Source: Alphaproteobacteria bacterium WMHbin7 (lineage in GTDB: Bacteria > Pseudomonadota > Alphaproteobacteria > Rhodospirillales > WMHbin7). From it: a stretch of DNA of 64,000 nucleotides. Position 1 is the stretch's first letter, and each line of letters begins with the position of its first letter. The notes under the pieces were generated by a model. The model was not told where the DNA came from and ran no database searches. It was given only the letters and a program-made list of their open reading frames with translations. The stretch spans positions 58,734-122,733 of the forward strand of contig PDZW01000004.1 in assembly GCA_002753155.1 (NCBI GenBank), written 5' to 3'. Both the position numbers and the translations under genes were made by a program. Shown here piece by piece: positions 7,874 to 17,120 of this stretch.

Positions 7874-9664
7874 TTGACTAAGAAGAAAAAACTTCGTCTC
7901 GACCACTCGACCCTGCATCTCGTCACCCGTCTGGCGAAAGAGGGTATCCGTCCCTATGCCGGAAAGATCTTCCTGGCGCTTTGCCTGATGGCCGTGGTGG
8001 CGGCCACCACGGCCATGTCCGCCTGGCTGATGGACCCCGTGGTCAACAAGGTCTTCGTCGAGCGCCGCCACGACATGCTGTGGACGGTGGGGTTGGCCGT
8101 TTTCGGCGCCGCCGTCGTCAAGGGAATTGCCAACTACGGTCAGACGGCCTTGATGAGCTTCGTAGGGCTTCGCATCATCGCCGATCTGCAAGACCGCCTG
8201 TTCCGGCACATGCTAACCCAGGACATCGCCTATTTCCACGCCACCACCACCGGAAGGCTGCTCTCGCGATTCAGCACCGACACAAACCTGATTCGCGCCG
8301 CCGTTTCCAACGCGCTGGTCAGCTTCGGCAAGGATTCGCTCTCCGTCATTTTTCTGGTCGGCGTCATGTTCTACCAGGACTGGACCCTGGCCGCGATTTC
8401 CTTCTTCATCTTTCCCCTGACCATTCTTCCCATCGTCAAGCTGGGCCAACGCATCCGGCGCGTGACGGCCAACACGCAAGAGGAATGGGGCCTTTTCTCC
8501 ACCCTGGTCGAGCAATGCTTCCAGGGAATTCGCGTGGTCAAGGCCTATGGCATGGCGTCCTACGAGACCTTAAGGGTTTCCGCCATCGTCGAAAAAATCT
8601 TTAAGCTCAACTACCGTGCCTCGCGCACCCGGGCCTGGTCGAGCCCGATCATGGAAACCATTGGAGGGGTCGCAGTCACCGTGGTCGTCATCTATGGCGG
8701 CAGCCGGGTGATCGAGGGCACCACGACGGCCGGCGCCTTCTTCTCCTTCATCACCGCCCTGCTGATGGCCTATCAACCCATGAAGGCCCTGGCCGGGCTG
8801 AACGCCAATCTGCAAGAGGGTCTCTCGGCGGCCCAGCGCGTTTTCGAGGTCCTGGATACCAGACCTTCGATCCAGGATGCCCCGGGGGCCAGCCCCCTGG
8901 ACATCAGGGGCGGCGCCATCCATTTCGACAACGTGCATTTCTCCTATGGCCCCGAGAAAGGGGCGCTTCAGGGGCTTTCCCTCGATGTTCCCCCCGGGGC
9001 CACCGTGGCGCTGGTTGGCCCCTCGGGCGCTGGAAAATCGACCATTCAGAATCTGATCGCCCGCTTCTACGATGTGCAAGGCGGCACCATCACCGTGGAC
9101 GGTCAGAATGTGCGGGATGTGCAGCTTGCAAGCTTGCGCGCCGCCATGGCCCTGGTCAGCCAGGAAGTGGTTCTGTTCGACGACACCATCCGCGCCAACA
9201 TCGCCTATGGCCGCGAAGGCGCTTCTCAAGAAGAAATCGAAGCCGCGGCCAGAGGAGCCGCCGCGCACGACTTCATCACGCAGTTGCCCCAGGGCTACGA
9301 CACCACGGTGGGCGAACATGGCGTGAAGCTCTCGGGCGGACAGCGCCAACGCCTGGCCATCGCCCGGGCCATGTTGCGCAACGCACCCATCTTGTTGCTG
9401 GACGAGGCGACCAGCGCTTTGGACACGGAATCCGAACGCGCCGTTCAATCCGCTCTTGATGCCTTGATGCAGGGACGCACCACCCTGGTCATCGCGCACC
9501 GCCTGTCCACCATCACCCATGCAGACCTGATCTATGTGATCGACCAGGGCCGGGTGGCGGAGAAAGGGACCCATGCGGACCTCCTGACCCAGAATGGTCT
9601 TTACGCCCGGCTGCATGCCTTGCAGCAGGCAGCTCCTCGCGAAAACGGCCATGGCGCGTCATGA
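7874..9664 (+). CDS. MsbA-like ABC exporter (fused permease-ATPase)
   Basis: A half-transporter of about 596 residues. An N-terminal six-helix exporter domain (about 25-310) is followed by an ATPase domain with Walker A GPSGAGKST, Q-loop VSQEVVLFDD, signature LSGGQRQR, Walker B ILLLDEATSALD and the H-loop in IAHRLSTITHAD. Its place just before acyltransferase, waaA and lpxK suggests flipping of lipid A-core or a related glycolipid across the inner membrane as a homodimer. TTG 7874, with GGAG eight bases upstream, is preferred; an in-frame ATG at 7835 would add 13 residues but has a poorly spaced ribosome site. The 3' end overlaps the next gene by 4 bases. Confidence 0.9.
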   Translation: MTKKKKLRLDHSTLHLVTRLAKEGIRPYAGKIFLALCLMAVVAATTAMSAWLMDPVVNKVFVERRHDMLWTVGLAVFGAAVVKGIANYGQTALMSFVGLRIIADLQDRLFRHMLTQDIAYFHATTTGRLLSRFSTDTNLIRAAVSNALVSFGKDSLSVIFLVGVMFYQDWTLAAISFFIFPLTILPIVKLGQRIRRVTANTQEEWGLFSTLVEQCFQGIRVVKAYGMASYETLRVSAIVEKIFKLNYRASRTRAWSSPIMETIGGVAVTVVVIYGGSRVIEGTTTAGAFFSFITALLMAYQPMKALAGLNANLQEGLSAAQRVFEVLDTRPSIQDAPGASPLDIRGGAIHFDNVHFSYGPEKGALQGLSLDVPPGATVALVGPSGAGKSTIQNLIARFYDVQGGTITVDGQNVRDVQLASLRAAMALVSQEVVLFDDTIRANIAYGREGASQEEIEAAARGAAAHDFITQLPQGYDTTVGEHGVKLSGGQRQRLAIARAMLRNAPILLLDEATSALDTESERAVQSALDALMQGRTTLVIAHRLSTITHADLIYVIDQGRVAEKGTHADLLTQNGLYARLHALQQAAPRENGHGAS

Positions 9665-10398
9665 CCCCCCGCCAGTTCTTCAAACAGGTAAGAAAGAGCG
9701 TTCTTCGCAGTGATACTGTGCGCGGCCTGGCTTGCTGGCTGGCGGCAAAATATATCCGCCTGATCTTCAAGACCCAGAAGGTAGAGGTCGAAAACGCCCA
9801 GCTTTCCGAATTGCACTGGAACCAGGGCAAGCCCTTCATCCTGGTTTTCTGGCACGGCCGCCTTCTTATGATGCCCTATATCTGGCGGCGCGATCACTCC
9901 ATACACATGCTGGTTTCACAGCATCGCGACGGGTTGCTGATCGCCAGGACCATGGCCTATTTCGGCATCAGCACCATCGCGGGCTCGTCGACAAGGGGGG
10001 CCGGTCCCGCTCTTCGGGCCATCATGAAGAAATTGAAGGAGGGCAGCTGCATCGGCCTGACGCCCGACGGCCCCAAGGGCCCTCGCATGCGGTCGACCGA
10101 TGGCATCATCAACATCGCCCGTCTCTCCGGCGCTCCCATCATTCCAGCCACCTACTCAGCCTCTCCCTGCTCTTATATGAATAGCTGGGATCGTTTTCAG
10201 GTGCCCCGGCCCTTCGGCAGAGGTATATTCATCTGGGGCGAGCCGATCGAGGTGCCCAGGGATGCCGACGAAGCAGAGGTCAAACGGCTCAATCTTCTTC
10301 TGGAAGAACGCCTGAATGACCTGACAGCGAGAGCCGACCGCCATGTGGGCCTTGTTCCCATCGAACCCGCTCCCTTGAGCAGCGAGGCAAAGCCATGA
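9661..10398 (+). CDS. DUF374 lysophospholipid acyltransferase-family protein
   Basis: A 245-residue protein of the DUF374/LPLAT group. The active-site HxxxxD equivalent lies around FWHGR followed by SQHRDG, and GLTPDGPKGPR is the second family motif. In several alphaproteobacteria this family sits beside waaA and lpxK, as here, and is thought to acylate lipid A or a precursor. It overlaps the exporter and waaA by 4 bases each, so the four envelope genes are translationally linked. The acyl donor and the acceptor are not evident. Confidence 0.86.
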   Translation: MTPRQFFKQVRKSVLRSDTVRGLACWLAAKYIRLIFKTQKVEVENAQLSELHWNQGKPFILVFWHGRLLMMPYIWRRDHSIHMLVSQHRDGLLIARTMAYFGISTIAGSSTRGAGPALRAIMKKLKEGSCIGLTPDGPKGPRMRSTDGIINIARLSGAPIIPATYSASPCSYMNSWDRFQVPRPFGRGIFIWGEPIEVPRDADEAEVKRLNLLLEERLNDLTARADRHVGLVPIEPAPLSSEAKP

Positions 10399-11663
10399 TG
10401 CTGCATCTCTATCGCGGACTGACCTCGACCATCGGCCCCATTTTGCCGATCTATCTGGCGGGACGCCAACGGCGCGGCAAGGAAGACGCGATCCGCATGC
10501 CCGAGCGCATGGGGCACTACAGCCACACCCGCCCTCAGGGCAAGCTGATCTGGATTCATGGCGCATCGGTCGGCGAGGCCTTGTCGGTTCTGCCGCTGAT
10601 CGAGAAACTGGCGGCTAGGCATACCGTGCTTTTGACCACCGGCACCGTTACCTCGGCCCGCATGATCGCTGGCCGCCTTCCCGCCAACGCCATTCATCAA
10701 TTCGTTCCGGTTGACCGAGCGCCCTGGGTGCGCCGTTTCCTCGATCACTGGAAGCCCGATCTGGCCTTGTGGCTTGAATCCGAACTCTGGCCCAATTTGA
10801 TTGCCGAAACCGCCAGTCGCAGCATTCCCATGGCGCTGATCAACGGACGGGTCTCGGATCGCAGTTTTTCCAACTGGCGCCGCTTTTCCGGATTGGCGCG
10901 AAGGCTTCTGGGGGCCTTCGATCTCTGCCTGGGCCAAACCGAGGAAGACAGCCAGCGCCTGCATGCCCTGGGGGCTAGGCGCGTCGCAACGCCGGGCAAC
11001 CTGAAATTTTCGGCACCGCAATTGCCGGTCGATACCGAAGAGCTACGCCGCCAGGAAGCCACGCATCTGTCCCGCCCCAGTTGGATCGCAGCCAGCACGC
11101 ATGCGGGCGAAGAGTTGATGGCGGGACGCGTTCATCTGGCCCTCAAATCGCGCCATCCCGACCTGCTGACCCTGATTGCGCCGCGCCATCCCGAGCGCGG
11201 CGATGAGATCGCCCTGGACTTGCGCGAAATGGGACTGACCGTCGCTCAACGCTCGAAGCAAGAAGAAGTCACACCCGGAACCGATATCCATCTAGCCGAC
11301 ACGATGGGCGAAATGGGCCTGTTCTATCGCCTAACGCCCATCGCCTTCATGGGCAAATCGATTCTGGCAACGGGTGGACAGAATCCTATCGAGCCAGCCA
11401 AGCTGGGGGTGGCCGTGGTGATGGGACCCAGAATGGACAATTTCCGCGACGTAGCCCACCGGCTGCTGATCGTGGGTGCGGCCAGGGAAGTCAGTGACGA
11501 ACACAGCCTGATCAGGGAAATCTCGCATCTTCTGGATCATGAGATCGAGCGCCGTTGCCTAGCCGACGCCGCCCTTTCCTTTGCCGGCAACGAAGCCGGT
11601 GTTCTGAACCGCATTCTTTCCGCTCTGTCTCCCCTTCTGGAGCGCATGAATGCGCACCCCTGA
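10395..11663 (+). CDS. waaA: 3-deoxy-D-manno-octulosonic acid (Kdo) transferase
   Basis: A 422-residue GT30 enzyme that adds Kdo from CMP-Kdo to lipid IVA at the inner membrane. Family features are the N-terminal helix followed by IWIHGASVGEALS, TTGTVTSARM, the ESELWPNLI segment, and MGKSILATGGQNPIEPA near the C-terminus. The length matches WaaA. It overlaps the upstream acyltransferase by 4 bases and lpxK by 14 bases, a conserved arrangement in Gram-negative lipid A operons. Confidence 0.95.
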   Translation: MMLHLYRGLTSTIGPILPIYLAGRQRRGKEDAIRMPERMGHYSHTRPQGKLIWIHGASVGEALSVLPLIEKLAARHTVLLTTGTVTSARMIAGRLPANAIHQFVPVDRAPWVRRFLDHWKPDLALWLESELWPNLIAETASRSIPMALINGRVSDRSFSNWRRFSGLARRLLGAFDLCLGQTEEDSQRLHALGARRVATPGNLKFSAPQLPVDTEELRRQEATHLSRPSWIAASTHAGEELMAGRVHLALKSRHPDLLTLIAPRHPERGDEIALDLREMGLTVAQRSKQEEVTPGTDIHLADTMGEMGLFYRLTPIAFMGKSILATGGQNPIEPAKLGVAVVMGPRMDNFRDVAHRLLIVGAAREVSDEHSLIREISHLLDHEIERRCLADAALSFAGNEAGVLNRILSALSPLLERMNAHP

Positions 11664-12633
11664 CTTCTGGTTTGGGGAAAGCCCGCTGGCCGCACTTCTG
11701 GCCCCTGCGGGGTGTCTGTACGCCGCAGGCGGAAGATTGAAACGCTCGCTTCAGACTCCTTTTTCCGCCCAGATCCCCGTGATCTGTGTGGGCAATCTGG
11801 TGGCCGGAGGGGCCGGGAAAACGCCGGTCGTTCAATCCCTGGTTCGCCATCTTCAAAGCATCGGGCGCAAGCCGCATATTCTGCTGCGCGGCTATGGCGG
11901 ACGCGAAATCGGCCCACTGCAGGTCGATCCTGCCCGGCACGGATTTCAAGACGTTGGCGACGAAGCCCTGCTGCACAGCGCCATCGCTCCGACCTGGGTG
12001 TCGCAAGACCGGGCCAAAGGAGCAAGCGCTGCCCTGGCCAAGGGCGCAGATATCCTCGTGATGGATGACGGATTTCAGAATGCAGGACTTCATCAGGACT
12101 TGCCCTTGATCGTCATCGACGGTGCCGTGGGATTCGGCAATGGGCGCGTCATTCCCGCAGGCCCCTTGCGCGAACCGATCAAAGACGGACTGGCACGGGC
12201 AAAAGCGGTCGTTCTGATCGGCTTGGACAGAACCGGCGTTCAAGCGCAATTGGGATTGCTTCCCGTCTTCAAGGCCCGGATCGAATCCAATGCAGCGCCG
12301 TCGCTTAAAGATGTCCGCCTGGTCGCCTTCGCGGGACTGGGGCGGCCCAGGAAATTTTTTGATACCCTAAGGGCGATGGGCGCCAAGATGGTCTCGGAAC
12401 ATGCCTTCGCCGATCACCATCCCTATTCACCGGGCGAACTTAACGCCTTGCTGAATGAATCCAACGGCGCCAAGGCCAGACTGATCACCACAACAAAAGA
12501 CCATGTCCGCCTTCCCCCAGGCTGGGCCGACAAAGTCGAAACCTTGCCGGTGGCACTTGTCTGGGAAAATCCGGATGCGCTTGCGATCTTGTCTGAAATG
12601 GCCCTCAGTTCATTCCACTCAAGGGCTTCATAA
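11650..12633 (+). CDS. lpxK: Tetraacyldisaccharide 4'-kinase
   Basis: A 327-residue LpxK, the membrane-associated kinase that phosphorylates the 4' position of the lipid A disaccharide. The P-loop lies in NLVAGGAGKTPVVQ, the metal/catalytic region in VMDDGFQN, and VIPAGPLREP is a typical downstream motif. It overlaps waaA by 14 bases. The 3' end converges with and overlaps the opposite-strand membrane protein gene by 29 bases. Confidence 0.95.
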   Translation: MRTPDFWFGESPLAALLAPAGCLYAAGGRLKRSLQTPFSAQIPVICVGNLVAGGAGKTPVVQSLVRHLQSIGRKPHILLRGYGGREIGPLQVDPARHGFQDVGDEALLHSAIAPTWVSQDRAKGASAALAKGADILVMDDGFQNAGLHQDLPLIVIDGAVGFGNGRVIPAGPLREPIKDGLARAKAVVLIGLDRTGVQAQLGLLPVFKARIESNAAPSLKDVRLVAFAGLGRPRKFFDTLRAMGAKMVSEHAFADHHPYSPGELNALLNESNGAKARLITTTKDHVRLPPGWADKVETLPVALVWENPDALAILSEMALSSFHSRAS

Positions 12634-14242
12634 GGGCCTTGTCGCGCATCTTCGGATCGGGGTCTTGCGTCCAGCAATTGGCCTCGACACCGATGGTCAG
12701 AAGTTGTTCCTGCCCCGCCGCGCACTGGCTGGTGATTTTGGCCGCTGGCGCATGCTCTGCCAGATAGGCTCTCATCTGATGCTCCCAGGCGCCACGCAGC
12801 ACCGTGCAGGGGCGCTTGGCAATTTCGGCCTGAAGATCGATCTTCTCGCTCCAGCGGCGCGGCTCCTTGGTGAAGAAATTCATGAAGACCTGATTTTTCG
12901 CAGGATACATCTCGGCCAGCAGCGGCGCGAAACGCCAGCCCGCCATCATGTCGCCCATATACAGCGCATAGGGGGGATGGCTTGCAAAGTCGAAATAGAC
13001 CTGCGTGCAGGATTCATAGGGGCCCGTGCCCAACGCCATGGCATAACGACGCCATTCCAGGCGTTCGGAATCATCGCTGAGAAACGAGATGATCCGGCTC
13101 ATGCCGATAAGGATCAAAGCCGCCATCCAGGCAGGGCGCCACCAGGAAGGCTTGCCGAACAGGCCTTCTCCCAGAACCAACAACAAGGCAGCCTGAATGC
13201 CGGTCAGCGAAACGGCAGCCAGCATGTAATAGGCGATGGGGTGCTTGGCCACCAGAAGGGCCAGAAGCAATTGAGCCAGCACCAAACCTTCCAGGGCGCG
13301 CCAGGAAAGGCTGCGCTCAAGCCCTTGCTTCCAGCGCAGAACCAAGGCGGCAAGCGAACAGAGCAGCACCAGATCGAACAACAGCTTGCCCGCAAAAACC
13401 TTGAGCAGATTAGCCGGATAGGACGCCAGATCGACGACGGTCGCCGCGCCCGATCCATAGGCGCCGCTGCCCGCCGCCATACGGGTAAAGTATGAAAGCG
13501 ACACATCCCAATTGCCGAAGGCAGGCAGAAGGAAAAAGAGAAAGGCGATCAGGCCCGACAAGACATAAACGCCCGTCTCCTTGCGCAGCCCCAGGATGAA
13601 CAGCGGAACGACGGCCAAAGGGGCGAACAGCAACTTGGAAGCGGTTCCGAATCCCACCACTACGCCAAAGGCAATGGGCAGACGCCCCAGGCCGGTTTCG
13701 CGCCGTTCAATCGCCTTGAACAGAAGGGCGCCCAACAACGAGGCCGCCAGCAGCAGAAAGGGCTCGGGCTTAACCTGATAGGCCTGCTTTAGGATGAACA
13801 TGGTGAAGAAGGGGCGGGTTTGGGCGACCAGGGCCGGCAGCAGGGCTCCCTCAAAAGCGCGAAAGGCCGACAGGCCCAGATAGAACAGACCAGCAAAATT
13901 CATAAATAGAATGATTGTGCTGATGCGCTTCAAGAAGGATTCAGGCTCCTGCAACACCAGACGCGCCAACTCGTCGCCCGAGGCGAAGGGAGATCCCAGA
14001 CGCAAGATGAAGGCCACCAGCGTATGCACCGGCGTTCCCGGATGGAAAACATCGGCAGGCGTCTCGCCCATGCCCAGCATCAAGCCGTTCAAGAGATAGA
14101 AATAGGATGGATCGACATGATGCCATATCCAGAATGGCCCTGAATGAAAACGGAAAATGATGGACAGTACGACAAGGGCCATCGGAAGAGCGCCCAGCGT
14201 GATGAAGAGCGGCGCCCGCCCCTTCTTTCCTGGCTGGCTCAT
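12605..14242 (-). CDS. Multi-spanning membrane protein, GT-C glycosyltransferase-like
   Basis: A 545-residue protein with about 9-11 predicted membrane helices over residues 15-400 and a soluble C-terminal domain of about 150 residues. The first loop carries an HHVDPSYFYLLNGL acidic motif, resembling the DD/DE loop of GT-C (PMT/ArnT-type) glycosyltransferases that use lipid-linked sugar donors. It may therefore glycosylate lipids or proteins on the periplasmic side, but no specific family was recognised. ATG 14242 was chosen over a TTG two codons upstream. It starts 2 bases after the UPF0114 stop, so the two genes are coupled. Its end overlaps lpxK tail to tail. Confidence 0.7.
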   Translation of the reverse strand: MSQPGKKGRAPLFITLGALPMALVVLSIIFRFHSGPFWIWHHVDPSYFYLLNGLMLGMGETPADVFHPGTPVHTLVAFILRLGSPFASGDELARLVLQEPESFLKRISTIILFMNFAGLFYLGLSAFRAFEGALLPALVAQTRPFFTMFILKQAYQVKPEPFLLLAASLLGALLFKAIERRETGLGRLPIAFGVVVGFGTASKLLFAPLAVVPLFILGLRKETGVYVLSGLIAFLFFLLPAFGNWDVSLSYFTRMAAGSGAYGSGAATVVDLASYPANLLKVFAGKLLFDLVLLCSLAALVLRWKQGLERSLSWRALEGLVLAQLLLALLVAKHPIAYYMLAAVSLTGIQAALLLVLGEGLFGKPSWWRPAWMAALILIGMSRIISFLSDDSERLEWRRYAMALGTGPYESCTQVYFDFASHPPYALYMGDMMAGWRFAPLLAEMYPAKNQVFMNFFTKEPRRWSEKIDLQAEIAKRPCTVLRGAWEHQMRAYLAEHAPAAKITSQCAAGQEQLLTIGVEANCWTQDPDPKMRDKALMKPLSGMN

Positions 14243-14244
14243 GG

Positions 14245-14754
14245 TCAATGCTCCCGGTGAGCGGCAAAGGCGATCTTGTCGATCCAGGCCAGCATCAGGG
14301 CCGAAAGGACGAAGGTCAGATGAATGCCGACCAGAGCGATCAGGGCATCGTTGGAATAATCACGCACGTTCATGAAGGCCTTCAAGAGATGGATCGACGA
14401 AATGGCGACGATCGAGGCGGCCACCTTGATCTTCAAGGTTCCGGCATCCACCTTGCCCATCCAGGACAGCGATCCCTTTTCCTCGCGCGCCACGTCGATG
14501 GTGGAAACGAAATTCTCATAGCCGCTCAAGATCACCATCACGATCAGATTGCTGACCAGAACGATGTCGATCAGCCCCAGAGCGGCCAGGATGACATCGC
14601 CCTCGCCGGTGGTGATCAGATGCGCCAGCAGGTGAAACCCCTCGATTCCGAAGCTGATCGCCAGCACGATCAGTACCAGGGAAAGCCCCAGATACATGGG
14701 CACCAGCAGCCAGCGGCTGGCGAACAGAAGTTTCTCGACGAAGTTTTCCAGCAT
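14245..14754 (-). CDS. UPF0114 (YqhA-like) membrane protein
   Basis: A 169-residue integral membrane protein of the UPF0114/YqhA family. It has three to four membrane helices and the conserved ESFL-like central part seen here as LSGYENFVSTIDVA. The molecular role of the family is not established. The ATG at 14754, giving MLENFVEKLLFASRW, matches the usual family start; a longer frame to 14862 would prepend a proline/arginine-rich tail and was rejected. It is followed closely by the GT-C-like membrane protein. Confidence 0.85.
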   Translation of the reverse strand: MLENFVEKLLFASRWLLVPMYLGLSLVLIVLAISFGIEGFHLLAHLITTGEGDVILAALGLIDIVLVSNLIVMVILSGYENFVSTIDVAREEKGSLSWMGKVDAGTLKIKVAASIVAISSIHLLKAFMNVRDYSNDALIALVGIHLTFVLSALMLAWIDKIAFAAHREH

Positions 14755-14788
14755 GTCCGACCTATTGAAGAATGAACCGGGGGGGACT

Positions 14789-16384
14789 TTAGCGCAATTC
14801 CTTGGGCGCACGGAAGGAAAAGCCTCTGGGGGCCTGGGCAAGGGCCGACTTGGTCCTGGCAAGGTCGTGCTTCAGATTCTCAGGCAACCCCTCTTCTCCC
14901 CCCAGGGCGCGCACCAGATCGACCAGAGACGGCGCCCCCTTCTCTCCCCCATTGATGGTGGCGCCGAAGCCTTTGGCCACCTTGACCAGGGCGCGGATCA
15001 ATTCCTGCTTAATCTCGACGACCTGGGCAGCCGTCCGGGCCAGTGCCTCCTCGGCCCCCGGGGCCGCCATCAGAATGGTGCGGTGATGCGGATCCAACCC
15101 GTGCGGATTCATATGCCCATAGACCGTCATCTCAACACCTACTTTTCCACCCAGATCGCTTCCCAGCGCAGCGATCTTCTCGCGATACTCCTGATAGGCA
15201 CAGAGCGCATTGGCCATGGGAGTCGAATCCCTGACCGGAGCCACCAGATTGACATCTGTCGAGGTTGTCCAGGGCTTCAGCATTCCGGGTGGGGCAACAC
15301 GGGCGCGGGTTCTGGCCAGATCGGGCGCTCCTTCCCGAATGGCCCTGAAGGCATCCATCTCGGAACCGGACGAGAATCCAACGCCGAAATCGATCATCAC
15401 GCCGCCGATGGTTTCCGTTACCTCGTCCAGCAGCAGTGCTAGCACATCATCCACCGCATGATCGGACCAGCCGGTAATGCAGGCCAGCCAGTCGGCTCCG
15501 GCATAGTCGCAGCTTTGCAATAAATTCTGCGCCTTGCCCCTCAAGGAATCGTCGCCAGCACTGGCGATGAACTGCTCCAGCGAAGCCCTGGTCACCAACT
15601 CGACGCCGTTGATCACCGTCGCCTCGTCAACACGGCCAACCAGACTGCTGCGGTCCAGGGGAACCTGCACCTCGGTCCAGGGATGCAGATAGGCCAGAAA
15701 ATCGCCCAGCGCGTCGGTGTCGTTTCCCTGCACGGGCAGAACCAGGCCAAACTCGTTCAAGGGGGTTTCGAAATAGCGCATGCGCACGGCCTGAACCAGC
15801 CCGGTCCAGCCCTGCATGCCTTCGGCGCGCAAGATCGCCTCGCCGGTCAGAATCTCGGGGCTCGCCTCTCCCCCGGCAAGCGCCACTTCCAGGCAGGAAG
15901 CCGAGGGGCGCAGGCGCAAAGGCCCCATACTGCCCGAAGCGATGACGCCCCCCGCCATGGCCGAGCCGATGCTGGTCAGATCGACCAGAACGCGGGCGGA
16001 GGGGCCGACCAAATGGCCCAGAACGGCGTTCACCTGCGCAAAGGAAAGGCCAGCCCCCACCGCCACGCTGGAGGTGGCGGGATCGATGGCCATTTGGTTG
16101 GTTTTCAAATCCCGAAGCGCCGTAGATGCCGCCGCCATTTCCGGTTCCGGGCTGCTGCGCGGACGTACCGCCACCACGCCCTTGAAATCAGACACGGATT
16201 CTTGTGAATAGGCAAAGGCGCCGATGGCGCTGGTCAAGCCCCCCGCCGGCATGACGGCATAGCCCTCGGCCAGGGCCTGATGGACCGCTTGGGCGGGCTC
16301 AGCCGACACCAGAAGCCGGGCCTCAAGCGCACGTCCGCCATCGTCGGCCAAATCAGCCTGGGCAAGGGAGGCAAAGGAGATCAT
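14789..16384 (-). CDS. FAD-linked oxidoreductase (PCMH-type)
   Basis: A 531-residue FAD-binding protein of the vanillyl-alcohol-oxidase/D-lactate dehydrogenase superfamily. The FAD-binding part includes MPAGGLTSAIGAF (near 45), GSAMAGGVIASGSMGP (near 140) and a C-terminal cap with VYGHMNPHGLDPHH and a late NGGEKG segment. It probably oxidises a hydroxyacid or similar substrate, passing electrons to a quinone or protein acceptor. The substrate is unknown. The N-terminal FAD region is more divergent than in glycolate oxidase GlcD or D-lactate dehydrogenase. Confidence 0.75.
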   Translation of the reverse strand: MISFASLAQADLADDGGRALEARLLVSAEPAQAVHQALAEGYAVMPAGGLTSAIGAFAYSQESVSDFKGVVAVRPRSSPEPEMAAASTALRDLKTNQMAIDPATSSVAVGAGLSFAQVNAVLGHLVGPSARVLVDLTSIGSAMAGGVIASGSMGPLRLRPSASCLEVALAGGEASPEILTGEAILRAEGMQGWTGLVQAVRMRYFETPLNEFGLVLPVQGNDTDALGDFLAYLHPWTEVQVPLDRSSLVGRVDEATVINGVELVTRASLEQFIASAGDDSLRGKAQNLLQSCDYAGADWLACITGWSDHAVDDVLALLLDEVTETIGGVMIDFGVGFSSGSEMDAFRAIREGAPDLARTRARVAPPGMLKPWTTSTDVNLVAPVRDSTPMANALCAYQEYREKIAALGSDLGGKVGVEMTVYGHMNPHGLDPHHRTILMAAPGAEEALARTAAQVVEIKQELIRALVKVAKGFGATINGGEKGAPSLVDLVRALGGEEGLPENLKHDLARTKSALAQAPRGFSFRAPKELR

Positions 16385-16474
16385 GTCGGGGGTGGTAGCA
16401 GACCTGCCGCCACACGCAAGGGGAAAATGAGGGTTTCGGTGAAAATCGCCCCAGCGGCAAGAGAGCTTCTATTT

Positions 16475-16927
16475 TTAGGGACTGTCTTGCCGAACCGGCC
16501 TTTTCAAAATGGCCCATTGCTTCGAAGGCTCGAACCCTTGCGAGCGGTAAAACTGGATGGCCTGCTCGCGCTCGACGCTGGTGCCAACCATCATGACCGA
16601 CACATTTCGTGACCGGGCGAAGTCATCGACCAGGGCGATGAACCGGCTGCCCAATTTCTTGCCGCGAGCAGCAGGCCCCACCACCAGGGAATAAAGCACC
16701 ACCTGCGGCGGCTCGATCGACAGCGGCATGTAATAGGCATGAACCATGCCAAGAACAGTCCCCAGATCATCTTCGGCCAGACGGAAGAAATGGTCCTGAT
16801 CGGCATTCACCAGATCAAGGCGCTGCTTCAACTCAGCCAGCGGCACGTCATAGCCCAGATGCTCAAGCCCAAACTGATGAATGACCGGCAGATCGGATGA
16901 AATAAAAGGACGAAACTGAATATCCAT
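16475..16927 (-). CDS. GNAT-family N-acetyltransferase
   Basis: A 150-residue GNAT-fold protein. The acetyl-CoA-binding segment reads SLVVGPAARGKKLGSRFI, followed by VMMVGTSVEREQAIQFYRSQGFEPS, the usual C-terminal motif. ATG 16927, preceded by a purine-rich AGAGGGGGGG stretch, is preferred over an ATG at 16972. The substrate is unknown. It stands alone, upstream of the FAD oxidoreductase on the same strand with a 90-base gap. Confidence 0.85.
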   Translation of the reverse strand: MDIQFRPFISSDLPVIHQFGLEHLGYDVPLAELKQRLDLVNADQDHFFRLAEDDLGTVLGMVHAYYMPLSIEPPQVVLYSLVVGPAARGKKLGSRFIALVDDFARSRNVSVMMVGTSVEREQAIQFYRSQGFEPSKQWAILKRPVRQDSP

Positions 16928-17066
16928 GGCCCCCCCTCTGTCACAGGCCGGGCAAATTATCACAGGTTGCATATGCTATATCATGTTTATTTTTAGGAAA
17001 ATATACGCTGCATTTGTTTATTAGTAGGCGATCATATCCCCCAACGAGAGCCTTCTGAAAATCGAA

Positions 17067-17090
17067 AGGGCACCGGTTTCCCGGTGCCCT
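17067..17090 (-). terminator. Rho-independent terminator after acnB
   Basis: A perfect 10-base-pair stem, AGGGCACCGG/CCGGTGCCCT, has a 4-base loop. On the minus strand it is followed by a T-rich tract (TTTCGATTTT). It lies about 30 bases past the acnB stop and would end the rTCA transcription unit. Confidence 0.8.
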
Positions 17091-17120
17091 CCGCTTGGCC
17101 TGTCGGCGAGAAATAGCCGG

